Positions 50,564 to 58,205 of a DNA stretch of 64,000 nucleotides are shown piece by piece (within the stretch, counting starts at the first letter, position 1; every line of letters begins with the position of its first letter). Origin of the DNA: JAJECS01 sp965219705 (GTDB lineage Bacteria; Chloroflexota; UBA11872); assembly GCA_965219705.1 (NCBI GenBank), contig OZ244789.1, positions 2,976,001-3,040,000 on the forward strand, written 5' to 3'. The position numbers and the translations under genes were made by a program. The notes under the pieces were generated by a model. The model ran no database searches, had not been told where the DNA came from, and saw only the letters and a program-made list of their open reading frames with translations.

Positions 50564-51760
50564 TTAGGGCGCCATGACGACGCGGCCGCCCTGCATGACG
50601 AATTCGACGCGTTGGAGGGCGTCCAGATCGCGCAGCGGATTCTCGCGTACGGCAACCAAGTCGGCGGCCGCGCCGGGTTGCAGGCTGCCGACATGCGGAT
50701 GGAGGCCGAGCGCCCGGGCGGCGACCCGCGTACCCGACAGCAGCGCGTCGATGGGCTCCATGGTCTCGCCCATGAGCCTGAATTCGACCGCGTTTTCGTG
50801 GCCGTGCGGCATGTCGGCGCCGCCGGTCGTGTCGGTGCCGAGGGCAAGCCGCGCGCCGGCGGCATAGGCGCGTCGCAGCGAGCGCACCTGCGCGGCGTAG
50901 GTCCGTCGGTCGTCGTCGCTGGTGCCGAAGGCCCGCGCGCGTAGAGTCGGCACCAGGTAGACGCCGCGCTCGATGATGAGGCCGAGCGTGTCGTCGTCGA
51001 TGTTGTAGCCGTGCTCGACGGTGTCCACGCCGCCCAGCACCGCGCGGCGCACGCCCTCATTGCCCATGGCGTGCGCGGCCACCCGCAATCCCCAGGCATG
51101 CGCCTCTTCGACGACGGCTTGCACCTCGGCCACGCTGTATGTCGGGATTTCCCCCCAGGCTGCGTCGCCCCGCCCAGTCGTCGTCCCGATCTTGATGACG
51201 CTCGATCCCTCCCGAATGGAGCGATGGACCGCCTGCCGGCAGGCGTCCACGCCATCGGCGGGCCGCACCCAGCGCCACGAGGGCTCCATGCCGAACCAGG
51301 GTCCGCCGGTACGGGCGATGGCGTAACCGGCGGCGATCATTCGCGGTCCCGGTACGGCGCCATCGTCGATTGCTCGCTGAAGGGCGACGGACGTTTGCGA
51401 GCCGAGGTCCCGCAACGTCGTGAACCCGGCTTCGAGCAGCGCCTTGGCCTGCGCCGCCGACCGAATGGCTCGGTATTCGATGGGCCCGGGATGCGCGTGC
51501 GCCGGGTTCTGCCCCATCAAGTGCACGTGCGCGTCGATGAGGCCTGGCAGCAGGGTGCAGGGGCGCAGATCGATCACCGCATCATCAGGCTCGATCTCGA
51601 TGTCGGCCGCCGGCCCCGCGGCGGCTACTTGATCTCCATCCACGATGATCACGGCGTCGTCGGTGAGCGTCCGGCTCGCGCCGTCGAACAGCCTCCCGCC
51701 GCGCACGACCGTACGTCGGGTCGGATGCGAGCCGTGGGACTCATGGGCGTGTGCGTGCAT
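50564..51760 (-). CDS. Amidohydrolase family protein (imidazolonepropionase/prolidase-like)
   Basis: Metal-dependent TIM-barrel hydrolase, 398 residues. LLPGLIDAHVHLMG holds the HxH ligands, AAHAMGNEG and VEHGYNID the further His ligands, and ALGTDTTGGAD the Asp. GSLQPGAAADLVAVRENPL is the typical C-terminal composite-domain end. Such proteins act on imides, cyclic amides or dipeptides; no specific substrate is evident. The ATG at 51760 is backed by GGGGAG 7-8 bases upstream; upstream in-frame ATGs lack this. Convergent with oppF and divergent from the lactonase gene. Confidence 0.83.
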   Translation of the reverse strand: MHAHAHESHGSHPTRRTVVRGGRLFDGASRTLTDDAVIIVDGDQVAAAGPAADIEIEPDDAVIDLRPCTLLPGLIDAHVHLMGQNPAHAHPGPIEYRAIRSAAQAKALLEAGFTTLRDLGSQTSVALQRAIDDGAVPGPRMIAAGYAIARTGGPWFGMEPSWRWVRPADGVDACRQAVHRSIREGSSVIKIGTTTGRGDAAWGEIPTYSVAEVQAVVEEAHAWGLRVAAHAMGNEGVRRAVLGGVDTVEHGYNIDDDTLGLIIERGVYLVPTLRARAFGTSDDDRRTYAAQVRSLRRAYAAGARLALGTDTTGGADMPHGHENAVEFRLMGETMEPIDALLSGTRVAARALGLHPHVGSLQPGAAADLVAVRENPLRDLDALQRVEFVMQGGRVVMAP

Positions 51761-51909
51761 TGGTTGCTCCCCAAGGTCCATCCCGGACCTTATTGTGCCT
51801 GCGGGCGGCGACCGCGCATGCAAGCCGCGGATAGCGACGTCCAATTCCGACCTGGTGCTATGGTCGCGCCAGCGTCCCTGGACCGACCTGGATGTGGAGA
51901 GGTGCACGC

Positions 51910-52980
51910 ATGAACGACCAGATCACCCTGTTCGTAGGCACGTATACCGATCTGGGCGCGGACGGTATCTACACCTGCCGCCTGGACACCGCGACCGGCG
52001 CCATTGAATGTCTTGAGGTCCAACCGGGCGTCGAAAACCCGACGTTCCTAGCTATCGACCCGAGCGGCGAGCATCTGTATGCCGTGTCCGAGCACCAGTA
52101 TGGCGACGGCCTGATCACGGCGTACGCGATCGGTCCGCACGGTTCCCTCGAATTGCTGAACGCGCAGCCCACCGGCGGCGCTGGGCCCTGCCACCTGCAG
52201 GTGGACCGCACCGATTCCTACGTGGTGGTGGCGAACTATTTCGGCGGCAGCGTCTGCATCCTGCCGATCCGGCCGGACGGATCACTGGCGGAGCGGACCG
52301 ACTTCATCCAGCATGAGGGCGAGTCGATCCACCCCGAGCGACAGCGCCAGGCACACGCGCACTGTGTCACCATCGACCGCTCGAACACCCTGGTGCACGT
52401 ATGCGATCTGGGCATGGACGCGATCGTGGTCTACCGCATCGATCACGACGCCGGGCGGTTGGTCCAGCTGCCGGACCTGAGGGTGCACGCGGAGCCGGGC
52501 GACGGGCCGCGGCATTTTGCCGTTGACCCGTCGCACACCCATGCCTATGCCGTCAACGAATTGGGGTCGACGGTTGCCGTATATGACTACAACGCGCCAT
52601 CGGGAGCACTGACCGTCAAGCAGCGAATCTCCACGCTGCCGTCGGAATGGAGCGGCGAGACTACCTGCGCCGACATTCACCTATCGCCCGACGGACGATT
52701 CGTCTACGCCTCGAACCGAGGCCACGATTCGATTGCGGTGTTCGCTGTAGAAGCAGGCACGGGGCGACTGACGTCGCGCGGCCAAACGTCGACGCGCGGC
52801 GAGGTTCCGCGAAACTTTCTCATCACGCCCGATGGCCGGTTCTTGCTCGCCGCCAACCAGAATTCCGCGAACATCGTCGTGTTCCGCGTCGACGAGGCCT
52901 CGGGACGGCTCGAATTCTCAGGCCAGGAGGCCGCCGTGCCGGCGCCGGTCTGCCTCAAGCTGCTGGCGCAGCGTCAATAG
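51910..52980 (+). CDS. Lactonase, 7-bladed beta-propeller family (6-phosphogluconolactonase-like)
   Basis: 356-residue beta-propeller protein of the YbhE/Pgl lactonase family. TLFVGTYTDLGADGIYTCRLD is the usual first blade, then repeats with FLAIDPSGEHLYAVSE, GPCHLQVDRTDSYVVVANYFGG, GPRHFAVDPSHTHAYAVNELG, HLSPDGRFVYASNRGHDSIAVF and NFLITPDGRFLLAANQNS. Members hydrolyse 6-phosphogluconolactone or other sugar lactones. ATG at 51910 has GGAGAGG 8 bases upstream; an ATG at 51892 is in frame but lacks one. No pentose phosphate genes are near, so its lactone is uncertain. Confidence 0.85.
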   Translation: MNDQITLFVGTYTDLGADGIYTCRLDTATGAIECLEVQPGVENPTFLAIDPSGEHLYAVSEHQYGDGLITAYAIGPHGSLELLNAQPTGGAGPCHLQVDRTDSYVVVANYFGGSVCILPIRPDGSLAERTDFIQHEGESIHPERQRQAHAHCVTIDRSNTLVHVCDLGMDAIVVYRIDHDAGRLVQLPDLRVHAEPGDGPRHFAVDPSHTHAYAVNELGSTVAVYDYNAPSGALTVKQRISTLPSEWSGETTCADIHLSPDGRFVYASNRGHDSIAVFAVEAGTGRLTSRGQTSTRGEVPRNFLITPDGRFLLAANQNSANIVVFRVDEASGRLEFSGQEAAVPAPVCLKLLAQRQ

Positions 52981-53012
52981 CGCTGGATTCCGCCGCTGCT
53001 TGGGGCGTGCCG

Positions 53013-53915
53013 TCAGACCGGCAGCGTGCGTCCGGTGAGCGCTCGGCCCGCGACGGCCAGGATGGGGCCGTCGCCCGCCGCGATGAGCTTGGCGCCGATC
53101 TCGTTGATCAGCAGATCGGCGCGCTGCTCGGGCGTGAGTCCCGGGTCGTCCCAGGCGCAGAGGAACAAGATGCCCGCCCGATCGCAGGCCGCCTTGACTT
53201 GCCGCCAGGCGGCGTCCATTTCGGGGCTGTACGGGGCGTCCTTCCACTCGGGATGACCGAAGAAGAGCCCCATGTCGCCGGGGCCCCATTCGCCGAAGGC
53301 GACGCCCGGCACGGCCATGCAGGCATCGGCGTTTGGCAAGCCGAAGCGGTCCTCGACCTTGATGCCCAGCGTCAGCTCGCCCGCCGGATTGAGCGGCCAG
53401 GGATCGGCGACCCGCACGTAGTCGGAAACGTCGAGTCCCCAAATGGCCGCCGGGTGCGACTCGGCGCCGTGTCCGCGGGTGCCGATGCCCAGTCCGTCTC
53501 CGATGCCCACGGTCTGATGCGGAAAGCGACAGGCCTCCACGAAGGCCCGCACGGCCTCGGGCTCGCGCACGTGCGCCAAATAGAGCCCGTGGATGCCGGT
53601 CGAGAGAATGTGCCGGATTTGCCAGGCGTTCAGCCGCACCTCGTCGGCGCTCATCCCCGTGGCGGGCAGAGTGCACATCACCGTCGGCGTGCGATGGCCG
53701 CTGCGCGTCGGGCCGGCATCGACCATGCCGCGCATGAAGCGGGACAGAGCGACCGCGTCGAGACCCTGATGCTCAAACTCGATGCGCAGGTAGTCGGCCC
53801 AGGTGCCGCTGAGCTCGCGGCCAAGGTCATAGCTGAGTTCGAGGGGATCGACCCGGCCGTAGTAGACAGGCTGTCCCTGCTCCAGCAGCTCGATGCAACG
53901 ATTGACGCGTGACAC
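53013..53915 (-). CDS. HpcH/HpaI aldolase/citrate lyase family protein
   Basis: TIM-barrel class II aldolase-type protein, 300 residues. DYLRIEFEHQGLDAVALSRFMRGM, ILSTGIHGLYLAHVREPEAVRAFVEACRFP, and VPGVAFGEWGPGDMGLFFGHPEW are the family's metal and substrate blocks (the Glu/Asp of IKVED and GPGDMG). Known members cleave 2-keto-3-deoxy acids such as 4-hydroxy-2-ketoheptanedioate or deoxyrhamnonate. Substrate not predictable. Divergent from the flavin reductase gene across a 163-base gap. Confidence 0.82.
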   Translation of the reverse strand: MSRVNRCIELLEQGQPVYYGRVDPLELSYDLGRELSGTWADYLRIEFEHQGLDAVALSRFMRGMVDAGPTRSGHRTPTVMCTLPATGMSADEVRLNAWQIRHILSTGIHGLYLAHVREPEAVRAFVEACRFPHQTVGIGDGLGIGTRGHGAESHPAAIWGLDVSDYVRVADPWPLNPAGELTLGIKVEDRFGLPNADACMAVPGVAFGEWGPGDMGLFFGHPEWKDAPYSPEMDAAWRQVKAACDRAGILFLCAWDDPGLTPEQRADLLINEIGAKLIAAGDGPILAVAGRALTGRTLPV

Positions 53916-54063
53916 GTAGGCTCCCCGCCGGCGGGTGAATGCGGCGAGGCATCGTAACGTAGGCCGTGCGGTCTACCGCCACCGTTCGGGGCGAGAGGTC
54001 GCGCGTCATTGCATCAGGCGCTATCGGCCGCGGATAATCTCGCGGAGCCAAGGCACCTGCACG

Positions 54064-54069
54064 TAGATT
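54064..54069 (+). promoter_or_regulatory. -10 box (TAGATT) for an apparently leaderless flavin reductase gene
   Basis: TAGATT ends 9 bases before the ATG at 54079, with no Shine-Dalgarno sequence between. It is the third case in the window of this spacing. No -35 consensus seen. Confidence 0.35.
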
Positions 54070-54078
54070 GGAAATCTC

Positions 54079-54558
54079 ATGACTGACAGCGACCCGGTAT
54101 CCGACGCGCTCAACGCCCTTGTCTACGGCCTCGTGGTGGTCGGCTCGAAGTCCGCGGACGGCGAGCCCAACGGCATGACGGCAAACTGGCTGACCCAGGT
54201 GTCGTTCGATCCGCGCGTCGTTGCGGTGGCCGTGCAGGACGGCGCACACACCCGGCAGAACATCGAAGCGACCGGGGTGTTTTCGATTTCGGTCTTGCCG
54301 GACGGTTCCAAGGACCTTTCGCTCAAGTTCACCGCCAAGTCCACCAGCGGCGAGGGGCGTCTCGAGGGCGAGCCGGTGACCACCTACGACACCGGCGCGC
54401 CGGTCTTGGATGCGGCCGTCGCCTGGTTCGAGTGCCGCGTGGTGGGCAGCATGCAGCCCGGCGATCACGTGGTGTTCTTTGGTGAGGTGGTCGGCGGCGC
54501 GGAGCGCGGCGGCGAGCCGCAGACTCTATCCGCCACGGGGATGAGCTACGGAGGGTAG
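54079..54558 (+). CDS. Flavin reductase-like FMN-binding domain protein
   Basis: 159-residue split-barrel flavoprotein. LVYGLVVVGSKSADGEPNGMTANWLTQVSFDPRVVAVAVQ is the family's flavin-binding start, and FSISVLPDG with PAFEC-like WFECRVVGSMQPGDHVVFFGEVV follows. Members reduce FMN or FAD for two-component monooxygenases or bind flavin in other redox roles; no oxygenase is adjacent. The metallo-beta-lactamase-fold gene begins 33 bases later on the same strand, and flavin-reductase/MBL pairs recall flavodiiron systems, though this MBL lacks a flavodoxin domain. Confidence 0.85.
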   Translation: MTDSDPVSDALNALVYGLVVVGSKSADGEPNGMTANWLTQVSFDPRVVAVAVQDGAHTRQNIEATGVFSISVLPDGSKDLSLKFTAKSTSGEGRLEGEPVTTYDTGAPVLDAAVAWFECRVVGSMQPGDHVVFFGEVVGGAERGGEPQTLSATGMSYGG

Positions 54559-54591
54559 CCGCGGCTGCGCGCCTGGCCTGACAGGTGCGGC

Positions 54592-55296
54592 ATGAGCGAG
54601 CGGCGACGGCTGCCGTTTGAGGTCGCCCCCGGCTGCTACGCCGTGGATCGCTGTCTCGGCGCGTGGTGCTACCTGCTCACGGGAGCCACGACGCTGTTGG
54701 TCGACACGGGGATTCCCGGTCGGGCCGGCGCGATCCTGCGCGCCGTGCGCGCGATCGGAATCGAGCCGTCCGCCATCGACCGCATCGTCCTCACCCATTT
54801 CGACATGGACCACAGCGGCAGCGCGGCCGCGCTCCACCGTCGAACCGGCGCGCCGGTGGTGATTCATGAAGCCGACGTGCCGTATCTGGCGGCGCCCGAG
54901 ACGACCCCGGGCTTGCGGTCGGTGCTCTACTGGCCGCTCATCACCTGGATCACCCGCTGGCGGCCTCCAACCGACGTCACGCCGGTGGGCGAAGGCGACA
55001 TGATCGGGGATTGGCTGGTGTTGCACACCCCGGGCCACACCCCGGGCAGCATGACGCTGCAGCGCGGCGATGTCGTCACGGTCGGTGACGCGGTGGTGCA
55101 CAGCCGTGGCCGGCTGCACGAAAACGTGCCCTGGCTGGCCACCAACCTGGCGGAGCAGCGAGCGTCCGCCCGTCGCCTGGCGGGGACCGGCGCACGCGTC
55201 GTGCTTCCGGGGCACTACAGTCCGTGCACCGATCCCACCGCCTTGACGGCCCTGGGCCGGCGCCTCGAGCGCCGCCGCTCAGACGATTTTGTTTAG
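54592..55296 (+). CDS. Metallo-beta-lactamase-fold hydrolase
   Basis: 234-residue MBL-fold protein. The metal motif is THFDMDH (His69, Asp71, Asp73, His74), so the second His of HxHxDH is Asp, a variant known in several hydrolase branches. VLHTPGHTPGSM supplies the next His, VGDAVV the bridging Asp and VLPGHYSPC the last His. Start at ATG 54592. Substrate unknown. Its last 18 bases overlap the end of hisG on the opposite strand. A possible functional pair with the flavin reductase gene upstream. Confidence 0.82.
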   Translation: MSERRRLPFEVAPGCYAVDRCLGAWCYLLTGATTLLVDTGIPGRAGAILRAVRAIGIEPSAIDRIVLTHFDMDHSGSAAALHRRTGAPVVIHEADVPYLAAPETTPGLRSVLYWPLITWITRWRPPTDVTPVGEGDMIGDWLVLHTPGHTPGSMTLQRGDVVTVGDAVVHSRGRLHENVPWLATNLAEQRASARRLAGTGARVVLPGHYSPCTDPTALTALGRRLERRRSDDFV

Positions 55297-56151
55297 CGGG
55301 TACTCGATGATGCCTTCAGCGCCCTTGGCGTGAAGCTCGGGAATCAGCTCCCTCACTTCGTGCTCGGACACGACGATCTCGATGGACAGCCAGTCGGTGC
55401 CGAAGAGGTTCGCGACCGTGGGCGCGGTGATGCTGGGCAGCAGCTGCACGATTTCCTCCACCTTCGCCCGCGGCACGTTCATCTTGAGGCCCACGCGTGA
55501 CTCGGCATCCAGCGCGCCCTTGAGCAAGAGCGCGATTTGATCGATCTTGCGCCGCTTGGCGGGGTCCGCGTAGGCGGCGTGGTTGGCGATCAACTGCGGA
55601 TTCGAGGTGGTGAGCGTCTCGATGACGCGCAGCCCATGCGCGCGAATGGTGGTTTCGGTTTCCGTGACTTCCACGATGGCGTCGGCCAGTCCCTCGGCCG
55701 CCTTCAGCTCCGTGGCGCCCCATGAAAACTCAACCGAGACATTGATGCCGCGGCTCTCGAAGTACTGCTTGGTGGCGTTCACGAGTTCCGTGGCGATCTT
55801 GCCGCCCTCCAGGTCCTGCGCACACTGCGCCGGCGAGTCGTGGGGCACTACCAGCACCCACCGGGTCGGCTGGAAGCTGGCCTTGGAGTACACCAGGTCC
55901 GCAACGACGCGCACGTCCGAGGCATTCTCGAGCGTCCAGTCGAGCCCGGTGATACCCGCGTCGAGGCTGCCGTCCTCGACGTAGCGCGAGATTTCCTGGG
56001 CGCGGACGAGCTTGCAGCGCACATGATGGTCATCGATGCCCGGTACGTAATTTCGCGACGACACCGAGATGCTCCAGCCTGCACGGCGGAATAACTCGAT
56101 CGTCGTGTCCTGCAAACTGCCGCTGGGAATCCCGAGCTGTACCGGATCCAT
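55279..56151 (-). CDS. hisG: ATP phosphoribosyltransferase, long form
   Basis: First enzyme of histidine synthesis, joining ATP and PRPP. 290 residues, including the C-terminal ACT-like regulatory domain (about 210-290) of the long form that works without HisZ. Motifs: LGIPSGSLQDTTIELFRRAGW at the N-terminus, DAGITGLDW, and the PRPP loop region EFSWGATELKAAEGLADAIVEVTETETT. ATG at 56151 is chosen; ATG at 56172 seven codons upstream is possible. No other his genes lie beside it. Confidence 0.93.
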   Translation of the reverse strand: MDPVQLGIPSGSLQDTTIELFRRAGWSISVSSRNYVPGIDDHHVRCKLVRAQEISRYVEDGSLDAGITGLDWTLENASDVRVVADLVYSKASFQPTRWVLVVPHDSPAQCAQDLEGGKIATELVNATKQYFESRGINVSVEFSWGATELKAAEGLADAIVEVTETETTIRAHGLRVIETLTTSNPQLIANHAAYADPAKRRKIDQIALLLKGALDAESRVGLKMNVPRAKVEEIVQLLPSITAPTVANLFGTDWLSIEIVVSEHEVRELIPELHAKGAEGIIEYPLNKIV

Positions 56152-56297
56152 GCCTCTTGTGCGCTCCCACATGAACGCGCGCCACCTGGGCGCGCTGTCT
56201 GATTGTTGCGCATTCGCCGTCGCCCGCGAGGAACTACGCCCCGGAGAAGCCCCGGGACGAGCGCGGCTCATGCCACTGGCCCACGATCGTTGACGCG

Positions 56298-57122
56298 TCA
56301 TCCGTGTCGCTTCAGACGTCCGCTGCGCAGCGCGTATCGCTCGGCGGTTCGGAACACCAGGACGCCGAGCGGCAGCGCAACGGCCGCGATGGCAAGCAGC
56401 GGCGGAAATAGTCCGGCCACGTCGCCCAGGGATGCGCCATCGAGCACCGCCGCGCGCATGCCCACGAGCACGTACGTGGCCGGCGAAAGATGCCCCACGA
56501 CCTGCAGCCAGCCTGGCAGCACCTCGATTGGATAGAACACGCCCGACACGAGCAGCAGCGCCGCGAGCGCGATCATCACCATTTGCTCGCCGCGCTCCAG
56601 GAACAGCAGCGGTAGGGCGGCCGCCATGACCGCGAGGCCAAGGAACCCGATGCTGCCGGCGCAGATCACGGCCAACGCCGTGAGCCAATTGGCCTGAGGC
56701 AGATCGAGGTCGAAGAACAGCGATACCACGCCCAGCACAACCAGCGCACGGACAAAGGCGTAGACGATCGCGAACGTGCTGGTGCCCGCCACCATGGTGA
56801 GCCGCCGCGCCGGCGCCATGAAGGTGCTTTCGATCGTCCCTTCCCAGCGTTGCCAGGCGATCATGAATCCGACGGAATCGAAGACCTGCTGCAGATAGGC
56901 CCACACGACGGTGCCGATCACTAGGAAGAGCACCAGCCGATCGGTGGCGAAGGCTTCGCCCGTGACCTCGCGGCCGCCAGGTGCGATGTACGCCACGGTC
57001 AGCGCGTTGACGATGGCGAATGCCAGCCACACGGCTTCCCAGCCCCAATAGCGCTTGATCGCGCGGAAATTCAGCTCGACGAAGGCGTAGGAGGCCTGCC
57101 ATTCGCGGCGTGCGTTAATCAT
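56298..57122 (-). CDS. ABC-2 type transporter permease
   Basis: 274-residue integral membrane protein with about six hydrophobic helices, including LVLFLVIGTVVWAYLQQVF, AFVRALVVLGVVSLFF, and VMIALAALLLVSGVFYPIEVLPGWLQVV. The last block with YPI.VLP and HLSPATY is the ABC-2 signature. Typical export of drugs, polysaccharides or lipids; substrate unknown. ATG overlaps the ATPase stop by 4 bases. Confidence 0.88.
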   Translation of the reverse strand: MINARREWQASYAFVELNFRAIKRYWGWEAVWLAFAIVNALTVAYIAPGGREVTGEAFATDRLVLFLVIGTVVWAYLQQVFDSVGFMIAWQRWEGTIESTFMAPARRLTMVAGTSTFAIVYAFVRALVVLGVVSLFFDLDLPQANWLTALAVICAGSIGFLGLAVMAAALPLLFLERGEQMVMIALAALLLVSGVFYPIEVLPGWLQVVGHLSPATYVLVGMRAAVLDGASLGDVAGLFPPLLAIAAVALPLGVLVFRTAERYALRSGRLKRHG

Positions 57123-57964
57123 GTGGGTTCCTTTCCGACGCGGGCTGGCTCGCCCCGCTCCGCGCGTCTATTCGTGGTGTCGCCGAGGGCATGGCCCGTC
57201 AGGCGAATGAAGGCGTCCTCCAACGACTCGCCGGGCCCGGTCAGGGACGCGGGTGTTCCCTGGGCGACGATCCGGCCGTCGTCCAGGACGGCCATGCGAT
57301 CGCAGAGCCGGGCGATCTCATCCATGTCGTGCGACATGAGCAGCACCGTGGCGTCGTGGCTGTCGCGCACTTCTTGAACAAAGGCCTGCACGTCGCGCTT
57401 CGAGGCGGGGTCCAGCCCGGTCGTCGGTTCGTCCAAGACCAGCAGCACCGGCGAGGTCAGGAAAGCCCGTGCCACCGCCACCTTCTGCTGCATGCCGCGC
57501 GACATCTGCTCGATCGGCCGGCCCAGGGTGACGCCGCTAATGCCCAGCCGCTGCAGAATCTCGCGCACGCGCGGCTCCGAGGCGCTCGGCGGCAAGTCGT
57601 AGAGCCGCGCGGTGAAGATGAGGTTCTCGAGCGGACTCAACTTCTTGAAGAATGACGCCTCGACCGACACGCGGTTCAGCAGGCGGCGCACCTGCACGGC
57701 CTCGCGCTGCACGTCGTGGCCGAACACCTCCGCGCGTCCGGCGTCGGGGATCAACAGCGTGGCCACGATGCGGGCGAGCGTGGACTTGCCGGAGCCGTTC
57801 GAGCCGACGACGCCGTAAATCTCCCCTCTGGCGACATGCAGCGTGACCCGGCGCAGCGCGGCCACTCGCTTCGTCGGCCGTCGAACCAGGCGGCGCAGCT
57901 CTCCCACAAGACCCGACGGGTCAAAGGTCTTTTCCAACTCGACTATTTCAACGGCAGTGGTCAT
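57119..57964 (-). CDS. ABC-2 exporter ATP-binding protein
   Basis: 281-residue ATPase: Walker A VVGSNGSGKST (about residue 53), signature MSRGMQQKVAVARAF in place of LSGGQ, Walker B VLLVLDEPTTGLDPASK, switch LMSHDMDEIARLC. Similar to daunorubicin/NatA-type exporters. GAGGA precedes the ATG by about 7 bases. The 200 bases upstream contain a promoter, a 23-codon leader frame and an intrinsic terminator (see those entries), so expression may be attenuated. Confidence 0.92.
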   Translation of the reverse strand: MTTAVEIVELEKTFDPSGLVGELRRLVRRPTKRVAALRRVTLHVARGEIYGVVGSNGSGKSTLARIVATLLIPDAGRAEVFGHDVQREAVQVRRLLNRVSVEASFFKKLSPLENLIFTARLYDLPPSASEPRVREILQRLGISGVTLGRPIEQMSRGMQQKVAVARAFLTSPVLLVLDEPTTGLDPASKRDVQAFVQEVRDSHDATVLLMSHDMDEIARLCDRMAVLDDGRIVAQGTPASLTGPGESLEDAFIRLTGHALGDTTNRRAERGEPARVGKEPT

Positions 57965-58003
57965 GTTTCATCCTCAGGTCTTGACGCGGCGGCTCGCGAC
58001 AAC

Positions 58004-58049
58004 AAAAAAACCGCGGATCGCTTGGTGGGCCGGTGCCCTGCGTCCGCGG
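58004..58049 (-). terminator. Intrinsic terminator in the leader of the ABC exporter operon
   Basis: Reading leftwards on the minus strand: CCGCGGA (58049-58043), a 25-base loop with an inner GGGC/GCCC pair, TCCGCGG (58017-58011), then seven U (58010-58004). This is a textbook rho-independent terminator. It sits 40 bases before the ATPase ATG, after the MATE-like gene and a leader frame. It may end the upstream transcript, act as a conditional attenuator, or both. Confidence 0.75.
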
Positions 58050-58073
58050 TCGCGCGCGTGATGGCCTATGACG

Positions 58074-58145
58074 TCAGAGCTCGGGGTGCACTCCTCCCGG
58101 AGTCGGCAGCGAAGTGCTGCGGCGGAAGCGGCTATGCATGCCCAT
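58074..58145 (-). CDS. Putative leader peptide upstream of the ABC exporter
   Basis: A 23-codon frame from ATG at 58145 to TGA at 58076-58074, starting MGMHSRFRRSTSL and ending GGVHPEL. It lies between a good promoter and the intrinsic terminator. It has an Arg cluster (residues 6, 8, 9) and contains two short stems: GCAGC/GCTGC at 58106-58120 and ACTCC/GGAGT at 58090-58103. The ribosome binding site is weak (GAG about 11 bases upstream). It resembles ribosome-mediated attenuation leaders before antibiotic exporters, but translation is unproven. Confidence 0.4.
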   Translation of the reverse strand: MGMHSRFRRSTSLPTPGGVHPEL

Positions 58146-58177
58146 CAAGCAATCTCAACGTCATTGCACTGGCCTGC

Positions 58178-58205
58178 ATCGTATGCCCTATCGCGTGGAT
58201 GTCAA
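58178..58205 (-). promoter_or_regulatory. Sigma-70-type promoter for the ABC exporter leader
   Basis: On the minus strand TTGACA (58205-58200), a 16-base spacer, and TACGAT (58183-58178). The -35 is perfect and lies inside the last codons of the MATE-like gene. Transcription would start near 58171, about 200 bases before the ATPase ATG, leaving room for the leader peptide and terminator. Confidence 0.6.

Noticed and set aside
57965..58187. T-box riboswitch in the ABC exporter leader
   Set aside because: ACCGCGG near the terminator recalled the T-box core, but the preceding AGGGUGG segment, the specifier loop and AGUA bulge are absent, and the downstream genes are not aminoacylation or amino-acid genes.
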